A stretch of 64,000 bases of DNA from an uncultured bacterium (GTDB lineage Bacteria; Cyanobacteriota; Vampirovibrionia; Gastranaerophilales; Gastranaerophilaceae): assembly GCA_949282215.1 (NCBI GenBank), contig CASDPF010000005.1, positions 1 through 64,000 on the forward strand. Reading direction: 5' to 3'. This document shows positions 35,364 through 44,417 of the stretch, in pieces. The notes beneath the pieces were generated by a model, which searched no databases, had not been told where the DNA came from, and saw nothing but the letters and a program-made list of their open reading frames with translations. Each line of letters begins with the position of its first letter. Within the stretch, counting starts at the first letter, position 1. The position numbers were made by a program, and so were the translations under genes.

Positions 35364-36467
35364 CTATGCAACTTCGGCAACCAATAAAGTTTCAAAAAGC
35401 CTATTTTCAGGCGGACAAATTATTCTGAATTTATAACCCAAATTCCAAGATTCAATTATTGGTTTTATATAAAGATAATCTTCAGGCTTATGATATATAC
35501 TGATTAGCAGTGCAGGTCGCTGAGTTTTGATAGTATTTTCAGCACCTTTTAAAAATTCTTGTTCAAACCCTTCAATATCAACTTTTATCAGCCCTACATC
35601 AATATGATTTTCCTCTACAAAACTATCTAAAGTGGTAGATTCTATAGCAAATAAACTACTTTTAGCTTTTTCATAATCCTCGCTTATTTTTGTACAAGAA
35701 CCATTACCGCAAATACATAATTTCTGAGCTACTTGACTACCCAGAGCTTTTTGTACCGGAATAACATTTTTTAAATTATTCATCGCAATAGTTTTTTGCA
35801 ACAAATAAAAATTCTCAGGAGAAGCCTCAAAAGAATATATAAACTTATTTGTATAAGCCGAAAATACTAACGCCGAATCCCCGATAAAACCTCCAACATC
35901 TATAATACTTTTTTCCTTGATTAAATTAAGAGAAGATAACTCATCAATACTGTGACGATGATAAAAAACACTTGATTCAAAATGATTTCTTGGTAATAAA
36001 TAATTCTCATACGCATAAGAATCTTTATCTACTTTTACAATATTTGAGTAAAAGTTATTTTTTATAAACAACTTTTCATCTTCAGTCGGAGATAAAAGAT
36101 TATATAAAAATTCCAAATCTGAAATACTAACATGTTTTTGTTTTTTCAAGCAGGAATATTTTTTATAAACAGAAATAGCATTATTAACATTGATAATACT
36201 TTTCTCATCCAAACCTGAAATAAGTTTTTTATAATCTAAAATAAATTTTTCACCCTCAAAATCATAATCAGAATAGTCAATATACTTCGATGCAAATTCA
36301 ATAAAGTCAAGTATATACAAATATTTAACTTTTATGAATGAAGGCAAATTAATTCCAAAATCATATATCTTTGAACAAACCGGCCACCAACCAAAACTAA
36401 ACGATAGCCCCAAAATAGTGATAATTTTCTTGGAATCTTTAAATTTTGAACTGTATAAAACACTCAT
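35364..36467 (-). CDS. FkbM-family methyltransferase
   Basis: 367 residues from the ATG at 36467. A TTG at 36500 lies inside the promoter and cannot be the start. The C-terminal half has the FkbM SAM fold: SIIDVGGFIGDSALVFSAYT (motif I), IYSFEASPENFYLLQKTI (acidic loop) and DVGLIKVDIEGFEQEFLKGA. The N-terminal 180 residues are not assigned. FkbM-type enzymes often O-methylate sugars of surface glycans, which suits the glycosyltransferases elsewhere here. It has its own consensus promoter. Confidence 0.85.
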   Translation of the reverse strand: MSVLYSSKFKDSKKIITILGLSFSFGWWPVCSKIYDFGINLPSFIKVKYLYILDFIEFASKYIDYSDYDFEGEKFILDYKKLISGLDEKSIINVNNAISVYKKYSCLKKQKHVSISDLEFLYNLLSPTEDEKLFIKNNFYSNIVKVDKDSYAYENYLLPRNHFESSVFYHRHSIDELSSLNLIKEKSIIDVGGFIGDSALVFSAYTNKFIYSFEASPENFYLLQKTIAMNNLKNVIPVQKALGSQVAQKLCICGNGSCTKISEDYEKAKSSLFAIESTTLDSFVEENHIDVGLIKVDIEGFEQEFLKGAENTIKTQRPALLISIYHKPEDYLYIKPIIESWNLGYKFRIICPPENRLFETLLVAEVA

Positions 36468-36489
36468 ATCTATACTAAATCTTGCACTA

Positions 36490-36518
36490 AGTATAAACAA
36501 TTTTTACAAGATTGTCAA
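36490..36518 (-). promoter_or_regulatory. promoter of the FkbM gene
   Basis: TTGACA (36518-36513), a 17-bp spacer and TATACT (36495-36490). Transcription should start near 36483, about 16 nt before the ATG at 36467. Confidence 0.8.
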
Positions 36519-36519
36519 A

Positions 36520-37062
36520 TTACAAGTCCTGAGAGACAGACTTTATATAAACATCTGAACCCGTATACAATACTTTTGATGTCCCAGCCGGAATATAGGC
36601 TTCATCACCTTTCATAAATAAGAATAATGGGAATATAATACAACTTAAAACTATTGACAATGCCATCCTGTTATTAGGTTTGACATAAAGAGAACCCATA
36701 AGCGGAATAACAACATTATCCACAGTTTCAGTTTGGAAATTATCTACTAAGATATACCCAGATTTCCCAATACATCCTGCGTCTTTAATCTTAGAAATTT
36801 TACCTGATACAGGGGTACCTTTCCCTATAAGCACATTACCTTCTAAATCCTTAATATCAGTTACAACAGAAAACCTAACATCATATCCGCTTCTAAAATA
36901 TTTGGGTAATATTGCATGCTCACTTTTTACAACCACAGGAGTCTCTGCCGGTAAAAATAAATTATTTTTAGTTGAATATGCTTGATTTTGTGAAAAAACC
37001 GGTAATACATTAAAAAGAACAATTGACAATAATATCATTGAAAAATATTTTTTTAATTTCAT
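36520..37062 (-). CDS. secreted/membrane protein with 'I-x-KGT-x-V-x-G-x-I' domain
   Basis: 180 residues from the ATG at 37062, with GGAGG 8 nt before it; earlier in-frame starts overlap that site. Signal peptide KKYFSMILLSIVLFNVLPVFS. The body has GNVLIGKGTPVSGKISKIKDAG and later a hydrophobic segment (SIVLSCIIFPLFLFM). A similar IIPKGTIAHGRIS block is seen in the larger protein at 48980. No named family is recognised. It is divergent from a small HTH gene. Confidence 0.72.
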   Translation of the reverse strand: MKLKKYFSMILLSIVLFNVLPVFSQNQAYSTKNNLFLPAETPVVVKSEHAILPKYFRSGYDVRFSVVTDIKDLEGNVLIGKGTPVSGKISKIKDAGCIGKSGYILVDNFQTETVDNVVIPLMGSLYVKPNNRMALSIVLSCIIFPLFLFMKGDEAYIPAGTSKVLYTGSDVYIKSVSQDL

Positions 37063-37126
37063 TCTCATTACCTCCAAAAAGTATTTATTATAAACTTCCA
37101 GTTATTAATATTAAATTTATAAGTTT

Positions 37127-37156
37127 ATTATACACATATTAGTTTATTCATGTCAA
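37127..37156 (-). promoter_or_regulatory. promoter of the secreted protein at 36520
   Basis: TTGACA (37156-37151), an 18-bp spacer and TATAAT (37132-37127): both hexamers perfect. ACACA-rich direct repeats just upstream (37163-37195) may be a regulator site. Confidence 0.85.
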
Positions 37157-37210
37157 GGATTTCACACAAAATCTACACACAATTAAAAAAAATGTGTAAT
37201 CATATCAAAT

Positions 37211-37429
37211 ATGAGAATAATCACAGAATTAAAAGAAATTTTATATACAAAAGGTCTTACTTTAAAATACATAGCGGAAGAACTCGGTAAAATTTTAAAT
37301 AAACAATATACACTGGCAAATTTATCAAATAAACTCCGAAATGAAACAATAACATACAGAGAAATGAAAATAATTGCACAAATAATTAATTGTGAATTAG
37401 AATTAAAAAATAAACAAAAAGAGGGATAA
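37211..37429 (+). CDS. small HTH DNA-binding protein
   Basis: 72 residues: LTLKYIAEELGKILNKQYTLANLSNKL is a Cro-like helix-turn-helix (ends of both helices visible), then REMKIIAQIINCELELK. Divergent from the secreted protein gene, so perhaps its regulator. No clear Shine-Dalgarno. Confidence 0.7.
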   Translation: MRIITELKEILYTKGLTLKYIAEELGKILNKQYTLANLSNKLRNETITYREMKIIAQIINCELELKNKQKEG

Positions 37430-37509
37430 AATCCCTCTTCATAAATGGAGTTTGAATTATTGTGTCTATATACAACCCGAACAAACAGAATTGTTCGGAG
37501 AACTTAATA

Positions 37510-38346
37510 TTAGCTTCCAACTAATCTTAGAGCTTCCTCAAGCAACTCTTTATTTGTAGATACAAGCTTATTTGAGATTTCCAACTGCAATTTTGCCATT
37601 TGGAAATAAGAAATATTACCTTTAAAGTCGGCATTTGACATTTCTAACAAGCCTGAACGAATTGCTCCATAACCTAATAGAGGTTTACCGGATTCTTCTG
37701 TTTCAATAAACTGACCCTCTTTGAATTCATACAAACCTGCAGCATTATGAAAATTCCTTGTTGTTATACGATAAAGAGGAACCGTACGTTTACCGTTGTC
37801 AGCTTTCCCATATATTGTACCGTCTTCTTTAATTTCAAAGTCATCATATTTGCCGAGGTACTTACCGTTATTAGGGTCAATCCACATTTTTATATTTGTT
37901 GTAGGAATATCAAGAGCACCGCCTTTTAAAGCTGTTTCCTGATACAAATCAGCAGAAATACTCTTTGTACCCTGCATAATTTCACCTTTATCATTCAATA
38001 TATAACCTTGCACAGTGTTTCCGTTTTTAGCACGGTAAACACCTTCCCCGTCAAAGGTAAATTCACCCAAACGAGTATAGACATCTTTTCCATCCGCAGT
38101 TTTTGTCAGGAAAAAGCCTTTACCTTCAAGGAACAAGTTATCATTAGAGGTACCGGGAGTTGATTTACCTTGACTGATTTTTTTATCATAGTCGTCAGCA
38201 ATAGCACCGCCTAAGAAGGTTTTAAAATTAACTTGTTTTTCTCTGAACCCCGGAGTGTAAATGTTTGTCATGTTATCAGCAATAACATCCATCCAGTTTT
38301 GGGTCGATTTTTGAGTATTCATCGCTGTAATAAATGAATCATTCAT
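37510..38346 (-). CDS. flagellar rod/hook protein (FlgE/FlgF/FlgG family)
   Basis: 278 residues. The N-terminal flg_bb_rod motif is NDSFITAMNTQKSTQNWMDVIADNMTNIYTPGF; NLFLEGKGFFLTKTADG with GEFTFDGEGVYRAKNG is the FlgEFG core. The C-terminal SGLLEMSNADFKGNISYFQMAK segment is also typical. Its length fits FlgF/FlgG better than FlgE. It overlaps the fliK-like gene by 8 bp, so the two are translationally coupled. It acts in the flagellar basal body/hook. Confidence 0.9.
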   Translation of the reverse strand: MNDSFITAMNTQKSTQNWMDVIADNMTNIYTPGFREKQVNFKTFLGGAIADDYDKKISQGKSTPGTSNDNLFLEGKGFFLTKTADGKDVYTRLGEFTFDGEGVYRAKNGNTVQGYILNDKGEIMQGTKSISADLYQETALKGGALDIPTTNIKMWIDPNNGKYLGKYDDFEIKEDGTIYGKADNGKRTVPLYRITTRNFHNAAGLYEFKEGQFIETEESGKPLLGYGAIRSGLLEMSNADFKGNISYFQMAKLQLEISNKLVSTNKELLEEALRLVGS

Positions 38347-39256
38347 TATCCTGCTCCTTATTATTTCTATTTTGTTTTTCTTTTTCCTGACGGGATTTAG
38401 AATAATTTAAATCTCCGTATGCGATATTTTCTTCATTGAATCTTTGTTTTAAAAAGTCAATATTATTACGCAAATAAGCTTCTACTGCTTTATCTCCGGG
38501 AATAAAATTGGCATTTATTTTACCCTCTTTATCAACCTTTAAAATTACTGATACATCTTGATCAAAATCAATTCTGAATGGTTGGTTTGTCTTAGCAGAC
38601 TCTTGAAGATTTGCAATCAAAGCTGCGGTTGCTTTTGCTGTTGATTGGACTTGTTGTACATTACCGCCGTTCAAAGCTTTTTGAAACTCGGTTGCAACAC
38701 TTTGAGCAGACATATCGGTTTTATTAACTAAATCCGAGAAAAATTTTGCATCAGTATCAGACATTTTTATTGAAGAATAATCTACAGAAGGTGCTACATT
38801 TGCTATTTCAGCTCTTGTCGTTGCCGTCATAAGATTTACGGCATTCATATTGAATTGACCGCCGTTTTTAAGAATAAAAGATTTCACCTGATCAGAAAGT
38901 GCAGCATAATCATCCCCGTTTAAATTTTGGGTATTTGTCATACTAACATCACCTTTTAAAGTTTCAGTTTTTTCACCTTCTGCCTCGTCTGTTTTTTTAG
39001 ACATTTCATTATCTTTTTTATCTGCAGAAGATTTTTCTTCTTTTTTATCAGATTTTGTCTCTTCTTTTTGTGAAACTTCTTTTGTCTCAGTTTCCGGTTC
39101 CGACTGTTCTGTTTCTTTTATATCATCTGCTTCTGCGGTTTTTAACTCATCTTGAAACGAAGACTTATTATCAGAGCTTTTTTGAACTGACGATTTGCCT
39201 GTTGAAACTCCGCTATTACCGAAAATTGCAGTAGCCGCTGTATCTACATTTATCAT
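38339..39256 (-). CDS. fliK: FliK-like flagellar hook-length control protein
   Basis: 305 residues. The first 110 are low-complexity and highly charged (Lys/Glu/Ser/Thr), as in FliK rulers. The C-terminal part is compact, with IDFDQDVSVILKVDKEGKINANFIPGD and EAYLRNNIDFLKQRFNEENI, resembling the FliK C-terminal switch domain. It ends NRNNKEQDNE. It lies between fliJ and the hook/rod gene, the expected place. The name rests partly on this context. Confidence 0.78.
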   Translation of the reverse strand: MINVDTAATAIFGNSGVSTGKSSVQKSSDNKSSFQDELKTAEADDIKETEQSEPETETKEVSQKEETKSDKKEEKSSADKKDNEMSKKTDEAEGEKTETLKGDVSMTNTQNLNGDDYAALSDQVKSFILKNGGQFNMNAVNLMTATTRAEIANVAPSVDYSSIKMSDTDAKFFSDLVNKTDMSAQSVATEFQKALNGGNVQQVQSTAKATAALIANLQESAKTNQPFRIDFDQDVSVILKVDKEGKINANFIPGDKAVEAYLRNNIDFLKQRFNEENIAYGDLNYSKSRQEKEKQNRNNKEQDNE

Positions 39257-39261
39257 TGTTA

Positions 39262-39750
39262 CTAACTATCCTCCAGTTCTTCAAGCTGTTTTAGAATTTC
39301 TTTTTCTTCTTCTTCAATTTTTTCAAGATTTTGTCTGTAAAACCTTGTGACACCTAATTCAGAAAAAGTTTTTAATTCTGCAGCTTTTTCTTCTGCGATG
39401 TAAGCTTCTTTATTTTTTTCTTTATGCTTTTCAAGAACCTTTACACCCTGCTCAAGTTTTACCAGCTTTTCTTTTTCAATATCAAGCCGTCTTTGAGCTT
39501 CCACACGAATTTGTTCGAGTTCTTTCGCTTTATCCCAAAGATGAATAAGGTAATTATCATACGTCTCATACATCATAGGATTAGCTTGTCGCATGTTCTG
39601 TTTAGTAGCCTCAATCTCTTCGTTATTTTTTCTTATGTTCTCTTCCGCTATAAAGACCGCTTGCTGTGCTTTTTGCACCACTAACAGTTGTTCTTCTTTT
39701 TTTCGGATTCTGAACTCTAATACTTTTTGTAATCGGTAACGAAAAGGCAT
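39262..39750 (-). CDS. fliJ: flagellar export chaperone FliJ
   Basis: 162 residues, nearly all coiled coil, starting MPFRYRLQKVLEFRIRKKEEQ, the usual FliJ start (F.y.L..vL..r...E...). Acts at the flagellar type III ATPase. It is the first of three flagellar genes on this strand with only a 5-bp gap to fliK. Confidence 0.88.
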   Translation of the reverse strand: MPFRYRLQKVLEFRIRKKEEQLLVVQKAQQAVFIAEENIRKNNEEIEATKQNMRQANPMMYETYDNYLIHLWDKAKELEQIRVEAQRRLDIEKEKLVKLEQGVKVLEKHKEKNKEAYIAEEKAAELKTFSELGVTRFYRQNLEKIEEEEKEILKQLEELEDS

Positions 39751-39840
39751 TTTAGACTATACTTTCTTGTGATTATTATGTTATATAACCGCAAGTTCAG
39801 AAACATCTAAACGTATGATATATTTAATGATGAATTTTGA

Positions 39841-40293
39841 TTAGTCAATAATATGTACACCGGTACTAGAACCGATTTGTTCATTTGTATGAAACCACCC
39901 GTTACGACCGGCAAAATCTGTTTGTTTGCCGTTTGGAGCATTAAAATCACTATCCCAATAAGGATTTACTTGAGGAGTCATGCCTGTCGGGGTTCCGAAA
40001 AACATATTACTTATAGAATTAAGCAGGCCTGAACGCCTTGAATTGGTTTGAGTGTAGTTTACACCGTAACGATTTTTGTATCTGGGATTATCGTAAGGTC
40101 TGTCATATATAGGTCGCGGATGTTTCCCGTAACCGTTCCTTACTGGACGTTGATATGCTCGATACGGATTATTGTATATACTTGGATTATAAGCAGGATT
40201 ACTTGGATAAGATGTTGTAGTAACATACCTTGTCGCAAATGCCCCATTTACTGATAACAAAAGCCCTAATAATACTATTGCTAATTTTTTCAT
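39841..40293 (-). CDS. secreted Tyr/Asn/Pro-rich protein
   Basis: 150 residues from the ATG at 40293 (GAGGGG 7 nt upstream). Signal peptide KKLAIVLLGLLLSVNGAFA, likely cleavage after AFA. The mature part is rich in Tyr, Asn, Pro and Arg (NPSIYNNPYRAYQRPVRNGYG) and probably disordered. No family recognised. A surface or periplasmic role is likely. Confidence 0.72.
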   Translation of the reverse strand: MKKLAIVLLGLLLSVNGAFATRYVTTTSYPSNPAYNPSIYNNPYRAYQRPVRNGYGKHPRPIYDRPYDNPRYKNRYGVNYTQTNSRRSGLLNSISNMFFGTPTGMTPQVNPYWDSDFNAPNGKQTDFAGRNGWFHTNEQIGSSTGVHIID

Positions 40294-40417
40294 AATATAC
40301 CCCTCTGATTTATTCAAAAAATATAAATCAGCCAAACATTATACACATTCGCCAATAAGCTAATAACTTTTTGTTAAAATTTTGCCTGATTAAGAATAAT
40401 AGAGTATAAAGATAAAT

Positions 40418-42343
40418 ATGAAAAAGAAAGTTATAGCATATCTTCATACGCATTGGGACAGAGAATGGTACAGGGAATTTGAAATCTTCAGACTACGTTT
40501 ATTAAGAGTATTTGATAATGTTTTGGATATGCTTGCACAAAGTAAGATTCCGTCGTTCTATTTTGACGGTCAGGTATCAGCATTATTAGATTATCTTGAA
40601 ATCAGACCCGAAAAAGAAAATTTAATTAGAAAACTAATAAAAGAGAAAAAACTTTTTATAGGTCCATGCTATACACTGGTTGATGAATTCTTAACAGATA
40701 AGACAACTTTTGAAAAAAACCTTGAAATTGGGTTAAAAATATCAAAAGATTTTGGCTGCAGTGACTTTATAGGATATTTAGCAGATACTTTCGGGCATAG
40801 CAAAAATATTCCGCAATTATTTTTAAAATACGGAATTGATAAATGCGTGGTATGGCGAGGCTGTGGAGATATCCCTTCCGAGTTCAAATTTAACGGTATT
40901 AATACTGTAAATCTCATCCGCGGGTACTTTATGGATATTTTTTCTGCAAATATATCCATTGGACAAAAAGCTGAATGGCTAAAAGGAAACCTTGATAAAA
41001 TTGCAGAAAAATCCTCTGATGTACTACTTCTGCCTATCGGGGCAGACCATCTCGGAGTTGAACCAGACATTACAGAACAGGTAAATAAAATTAATGAAAT
41101 ATTGCAAGATTATGAAATAACAATCGGCTCTCCATTTGAATATTTTGAACTGGTAAAAAACAATTTCAATAAATTTGAATATAACGATGAATTAAGAGAT
41201 AACTCTAAAACATTTATTCTCCCTGGCAGCTACTCTGCCAGAACAAAAATTAAACAGCTTAACACGAAATGTACATATAAACTTGATTTTGCTAACAGAA
41301 TTCAAAAGCACTATGGGGAGAAATACAACAGCATAATAGAATATGCATACAAATTACTCTTACAAAATCAAGCTCACGATGGGATTTGCGGATGCTCAAC
41401 GGATGCCGTCCACAGAGAAAATATCACAAGATATGAAAAAATTCTTCAAATTGCAAACGCTATTGTAGAAGAACTAAGACTTACATATAAATTTAAAACT
41501 CCGGAAATTCTGAGCAATAAAGAACTTGACGGATATGAAATTATAAATACCAATAATGGATTTGAGAATAGCTTGCTATACGATACGCAAAGAATTCCAA
41601 TTACCGAAGACTATACGAAAATCTATACATTACGCAAAAAGCCAACCCATTTAACGGATATTAATATATGCGTAAAAGACGGAAATATCTTTGCAAATGA
41701 TATCAAAATTGAATTCCTAAGACGAGAAGATCTGGGTGATACATATAACTTTGCCCCAAAAGAAGATGACTATGGTGAATTTGCTGAAATTATCAGCATT
41801 GAAAACAGCATAATAAAAACAAGCTTTTTCGATGTAGAGTTTTTTAAATCCGAAAACCTTATCAATTTTAAAATAAAATGGAATAATCAACTAAAAAATA
41901 AACTTTGGCAAGTAAGGTTTGTACTGCAAAAACCTATAACTGAAACTTACTCAGAAGACCTTAATTCAATAATCAAACGCTCATTTGATCCTGATTATGA
42001 CATGAGAAAACATCTCCCAAAAGTCAAAGGTATTGAAACAAAATCTAACTTTGCTCCAATGCAAAGATATGTAGGCTCTCAAGGGTTTGGAATTATCACC
42101 AAGGGACTTACTGAATATGAAGTATTCCAAAATAACTTAGCTATCACACTTTTAAGAAGTACAGGCATTATATCCAATCCAAAAAACCCTGCACGCTCAA
42201 CCCCTGCAGGTCCCCCGATTGAAGTTCCTGAAGCTCAGCAGCTAGGGAAAAATACTGCAGAGTTTTCTATCGGATTTTTCACACCTGATAATGCTCATAA
42301 TTTAATAGAAGAAGTCTTTCCTCAAGCAGTTTTTGAAGATTAG
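40418..42343 (+). CDS. glycoside hydrolase family 38 (alpha-mannosidase-like)
   Basis: 641 residues. HTHWDREWY at 9-17 is the GH38 zinc-site start. YLADTFGHSKNIPQLF (about 125-140) carries the nucleophile-type Asp. QAHDGICGCSTDAVHREN (about 325-342) is the middle-domain signature. It lacks part of the C-terminal beta domain of 850-1000-residue members. No signal peptide, so cytoplasmic. Cleaves alpha-mannosides or related sugars. Single gene. Confidence 0.92.
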   Translation: MKKKVIAYLHTHWDREWYREFEIFRLRLLRVFDNVLDMLAQSKIPSFYFDGQVSALLDYLEIRPEKENLIRKLIKEKKLFIGPCYTLVDEFLTDKTTFEKNLEIGLKISKDFGCSDFIGYLADTFGHSKNIPQLFLKYGIDKCVVWRGCGDIPSEFKFNGINTVNLIRGYFMDIFSANISIGQKAEWLKGNLDKIAEKSSDVLLLPIGADHLGVEPDITEQVNKINEILQDYEITIGSPFEYFELVKNNFNKFEYNDELRDNSKTFILPGSYSARTKIKQLNTKCTYKLDFANRIQKHYGEKYNSIIEYAYKLLLQNQAHDGICGCSTDAVHRENITRYEKILQIANAIVEELRLTYKFKTPEILSNKELDGYEIINTNNGFENSLLYDTQRIPITEDYTKIYTLRKKPTHLTDINICVKDGNIFANDIKIEFLRREDLGDTYNFAPKEDDYGEFAEIISIENSIIKTSFFDVEFFKSENLINFKIKWNNQLKNKLWQVRFVLQKPITETYSEDLNSIIKRSFDPDYDMRKHLPKVKGIETKSNFAPMQRYVGSQGFGIITKGLTEYEVFQNNLAITLLRSTGIISNPKNPARSTPAGPPIEVPEAQQLGKNTAEFSIGFFTPDNAHNLIEEVFPQAVFED

Positions 42344-42546
42344 CATTAAGAATTGTAACGAAATAAAATAGATATAGCAATTATATATTCTTAAAATACT
42401 TTATTAATATGTAAGCAATATCGATTAAATAAACACGAGACATAAAATACACACTTACTAACTACACTACCTACTACACACTAACCTTCTACACACGAGG
42501 AATTATACAAAAGAATTCCGAACTCTATCGAAAGATAGGGTTTTTT
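42344..42546 (+). ncRNA. putative small RNA, tandem copy A
   Basis: About 203 bp repeated almost exactly 274 bp downstream. An AT-rich first half (probable promoter), then a long CA-rich single-stranded stretch (ACTAACTACACTACCTACTA), then GGAATT/GAATTCC and an intrinsic terminator with a CTATC-GAAA-GATAG stem. No open reading frame is seen. Promoter position and direction are inferred from the terminator. The two copies plus a 71-bp spacer fill the gap between the GH38 gene and glnA. Confidence 0.55.
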
Positions 42547-42547
42547 A
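42521..42547 (+). terminator. terminator of repeat copy A
   Basis: ACTCTATC, GAAA loop, GATAGGGT followed by T6: an 8-bp stem with one G-U pair. Confidence 0.8.
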
Positions 42548-42617
42548 TTATGTATAAATAAATTTAACTTAAATCTAACCTCTTAAAGGCTCGTCATACC
42601 TAACATACAAGCTATAT

Positions 42618-42821
42618 CATTAAGAATTGTAACGAAGTAAAGTAGATATAGCAATTATATATTCTTAAAATACTTTATTAATATGTAAGCAATATCGATT
42701 AAATAAACACGAGACATAAAACACACACTTACTAACTACACTACCTACTACACACTAACCTTCTACACACGAGGAATTACAAAAAAGAATTCCAAAACTC
42801 TATCGAAAGATAGGGTTTTTC
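42618..42821 (+). ncRNA. putative small RNA, tandem copy B
   Basis: Second copy of the unit at 42344, with only a few substitutions (for example GAAGTAAAGTAG for GAAATAAAATAG) and a small indel before the terminator. The terminator stem is retained, so both copies appear functional. The last 190 bp before glnA (42822-43013) are not part of the repeat and hold the glnA promoter. Confidence 0.55.
42797..42821 (+). terminator. terminator of repeat copy B
   Basis: The same ACTCTATC-GAAA-GATAGGGT stem as in copy A, then T5. Confidence 0.8.
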
Positions 42822-42939
42822 TTTTTGTATGTATAAAAAATATTTAAAATAAAATAAATTTTTGTATTATTAGTAAAAAAATCACTTTTTTGAAAAATCT
42901 GGAAACCCGCGTCTTTATACATTCTTAATATAAAAATGC

Positions 42940-42968
42940 TTGACCTTTTAGAAAAAAAGTATTCTAAT
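42940..42968 (+). promoter_or_regulatory. promoter of glnA
   Basis: TTGACC (42940-42945), a 17-bp spacer and TCTAAT (42963-42968), about 45 bp before the glnA start. Confidence 0.7.
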
Positions 42969-43013
42969 AAGATACGTAGTTTTAATTTAAGTATTTAGAA
43001 GAAAAGAGGTCAC

Positions 43014-44378
43014 ATGAAAGAATTTATGCACACTAGACTCGACAACAGAAACTTTACGGATGAAGATATTAAAAACTATATTAAAGAGTATAATATCAAA
43101 TTCATCAAACTCCAATTTGTTGACATCAACGGTCAAGTAAAAAATATGACAATTCCATCTCAACATATAGAAAAAGCATTGAATAATGAAATCATGTTAG
43201 ACGGTTCTTCTATAAAAGGTTTTAGAAGCATAGAGACATCAGATATGTTCTTCCATCCAGACAAAAATTCATTTCAAATCCTGCCTTGGAGAGAACATGA
43301 AGGAATACATTCTGCAAGATTAATTTGCGATATTTATAACGCAGACGGCACACCTTTTGAAGGATGTCCTAGATGTAATTTAAAACGAGTAATGAAAGAG
43401 GCTGAAAAGATGGGCTTTTCAATGAATGTAGGGCCTGAAGCTGAATTTTTCTTATTTTCAAAAGATAAAGACGGAAATGTCACCACAACAACACAGGATA
43501 GTGCTGGATATTATGATGTGGGACCTGAAGATTTAGGTGAAGATGTCCGCTCTGACATAGTATTAACATTACAGGAAATGGGATTTGATATTGAAGCTTC
43601 GCACCACGAAGTAGCTGACGGACAGCATGAAGTAGACTTTAGATATGCTGATATATTAACTGCAGCAGACAATGTTGCAACATTCAAAATTGCAGTAAAA
43701 GCAATAGCAGCAAAACATAACTTGCATGCAACATTTATGCCTAAGCCTATTTTCGGAATTAACGGATCCGGAATGCATTGTAATGTTTCATTATTCAAAG
43801 ACGGCAAGAACGCCTTTTATGATGAAAAAGCTGAATATCAATTATCAGATATAGCGAAATATTCTATTGGCGGAATGTTAAAACACGTAAAAAGTATTAC
43901 TGCGATTCTTAACCCGACAGTAAACAGCTACAAAAGATTGGTTCCCGGATATGAAGCTCCGGTATATCTTGCTTGGTCACTTGCAAATAGAAGTGCATTA
44001 TTAAGAGTACCTGCAAAACGCGGTAACGCAACAAGAGTAGAACTTCGTTCACCTGATCCTGCTTGCAACCCATATCTTGCATTTGCAGCTATATTGGAAG
44101 CTTGCCTTGACGGTGTTAGAAACAAAATTGATCCGCCAGCTCCTGTAGAAAGCAACATATATAAATTAACGACTAAAGAACGTAAAAAGCAAAGAATTGA
44201 TTCTCTCCCAGGAAGTCTTGCTGAGGCTTTAGACTTGATGGATAAGTCATTAGTCGGGCGTGCTGCACTTGGAGAGCACGCATTCAATGAGTTTATGTCC
44301 TCAAAGAAAAAGGAATGGGATTCTTTCAGAACTTACGTTTCTCAATGGGAAATCGATAGATATTTAGAAAGATATTAA
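43014..44378 (+). CDS. glnA: glutamine synthetase, type I
   Basis: 454 residues. Makes glutamine from glutamate, ammonia and ATP. Seen: FVDINGQVKNMTIP, LDGSSIKGF, NVGPEAEFFLF (metal ligands), HHEVADGQHEVDFRY, GINGSGMHCNVSLF, and the ATP loop NRSALLRVPAKRGNATRVELRSPDPACNPYLAF (key NRS...R.PD..NPY). The typical adenylylation motif NLYDLP is replaced (NIYKLTTKERK), as in the shorter GSI-alpha group. AAGAGG precedes the ATG. It follows two putative small RNA genes and has its own promoter. Confidence 0.97.
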   Translation: MKEFMHTRLDNRNFTDEDIKNYIKEYNIKFIKLQFVDINGQVKNMTIPSQHIEKALNNEIMLDGSSIKGFRSIETSDMFFHPDKNSFQILPWREHEGIHSARLICDIYNADGTPFEGCPRCNLKRVMKEAEKMGFSMNVGPEAEFFLFSKDKDGNVTTTTQDSAGYYDVGPEDLGEDVRSDIVLTLQEMGFDIEASHHEVADGQHEVDFRYADILTAADNVATFKIAVKAIAAKHNLHATFMPKPIFGINGSGMHCNVSLFKDGKNAFYDEKAEYQLSDIAKYSIGGMLKHVKSITAILNPTVNSYKRLVPGYEAPVYLAWSLANRSALLRVPAKRGNATRVELRSPDPACNPYLAFAAILEACLDGVRNKIDPPAPVESNIYKLTTKERKKQRIDSLPGSLAEALDLMDKSLVGRAALGEHAFNEFMSSKKKEWDSFRTYVSQWEIDRYLERY

Positions 44379-44387
44379 TAATAATAT

Positions 44388-44417
44388 AAAAAGCCTCTCA
44401 AGAATGAGAGGCTTTTT
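44388..44417. terminator. bidirectional intrinsic terminator
   Basis: AAAAAGCCTCTCA, loop AGAA, TGAGAGGCTTTTT: a 13-bp stem between glnA and the convergent prepilin gene. Confidence 0.92.

Noticed and set aside
38339-39750. Loss of flgD between fliK and the hook/rod gene as a defect
   Set aside because: flgD may lie elsewhere; one window of a genome cannot show absence.
42344-42821. CRISPR array or group II intron remnant
   Set aside because: There are only two long (about 200-bp) copies with one spacer, each with a terminator; no short regular repeats and no cas or reverse-transcriptase genes.
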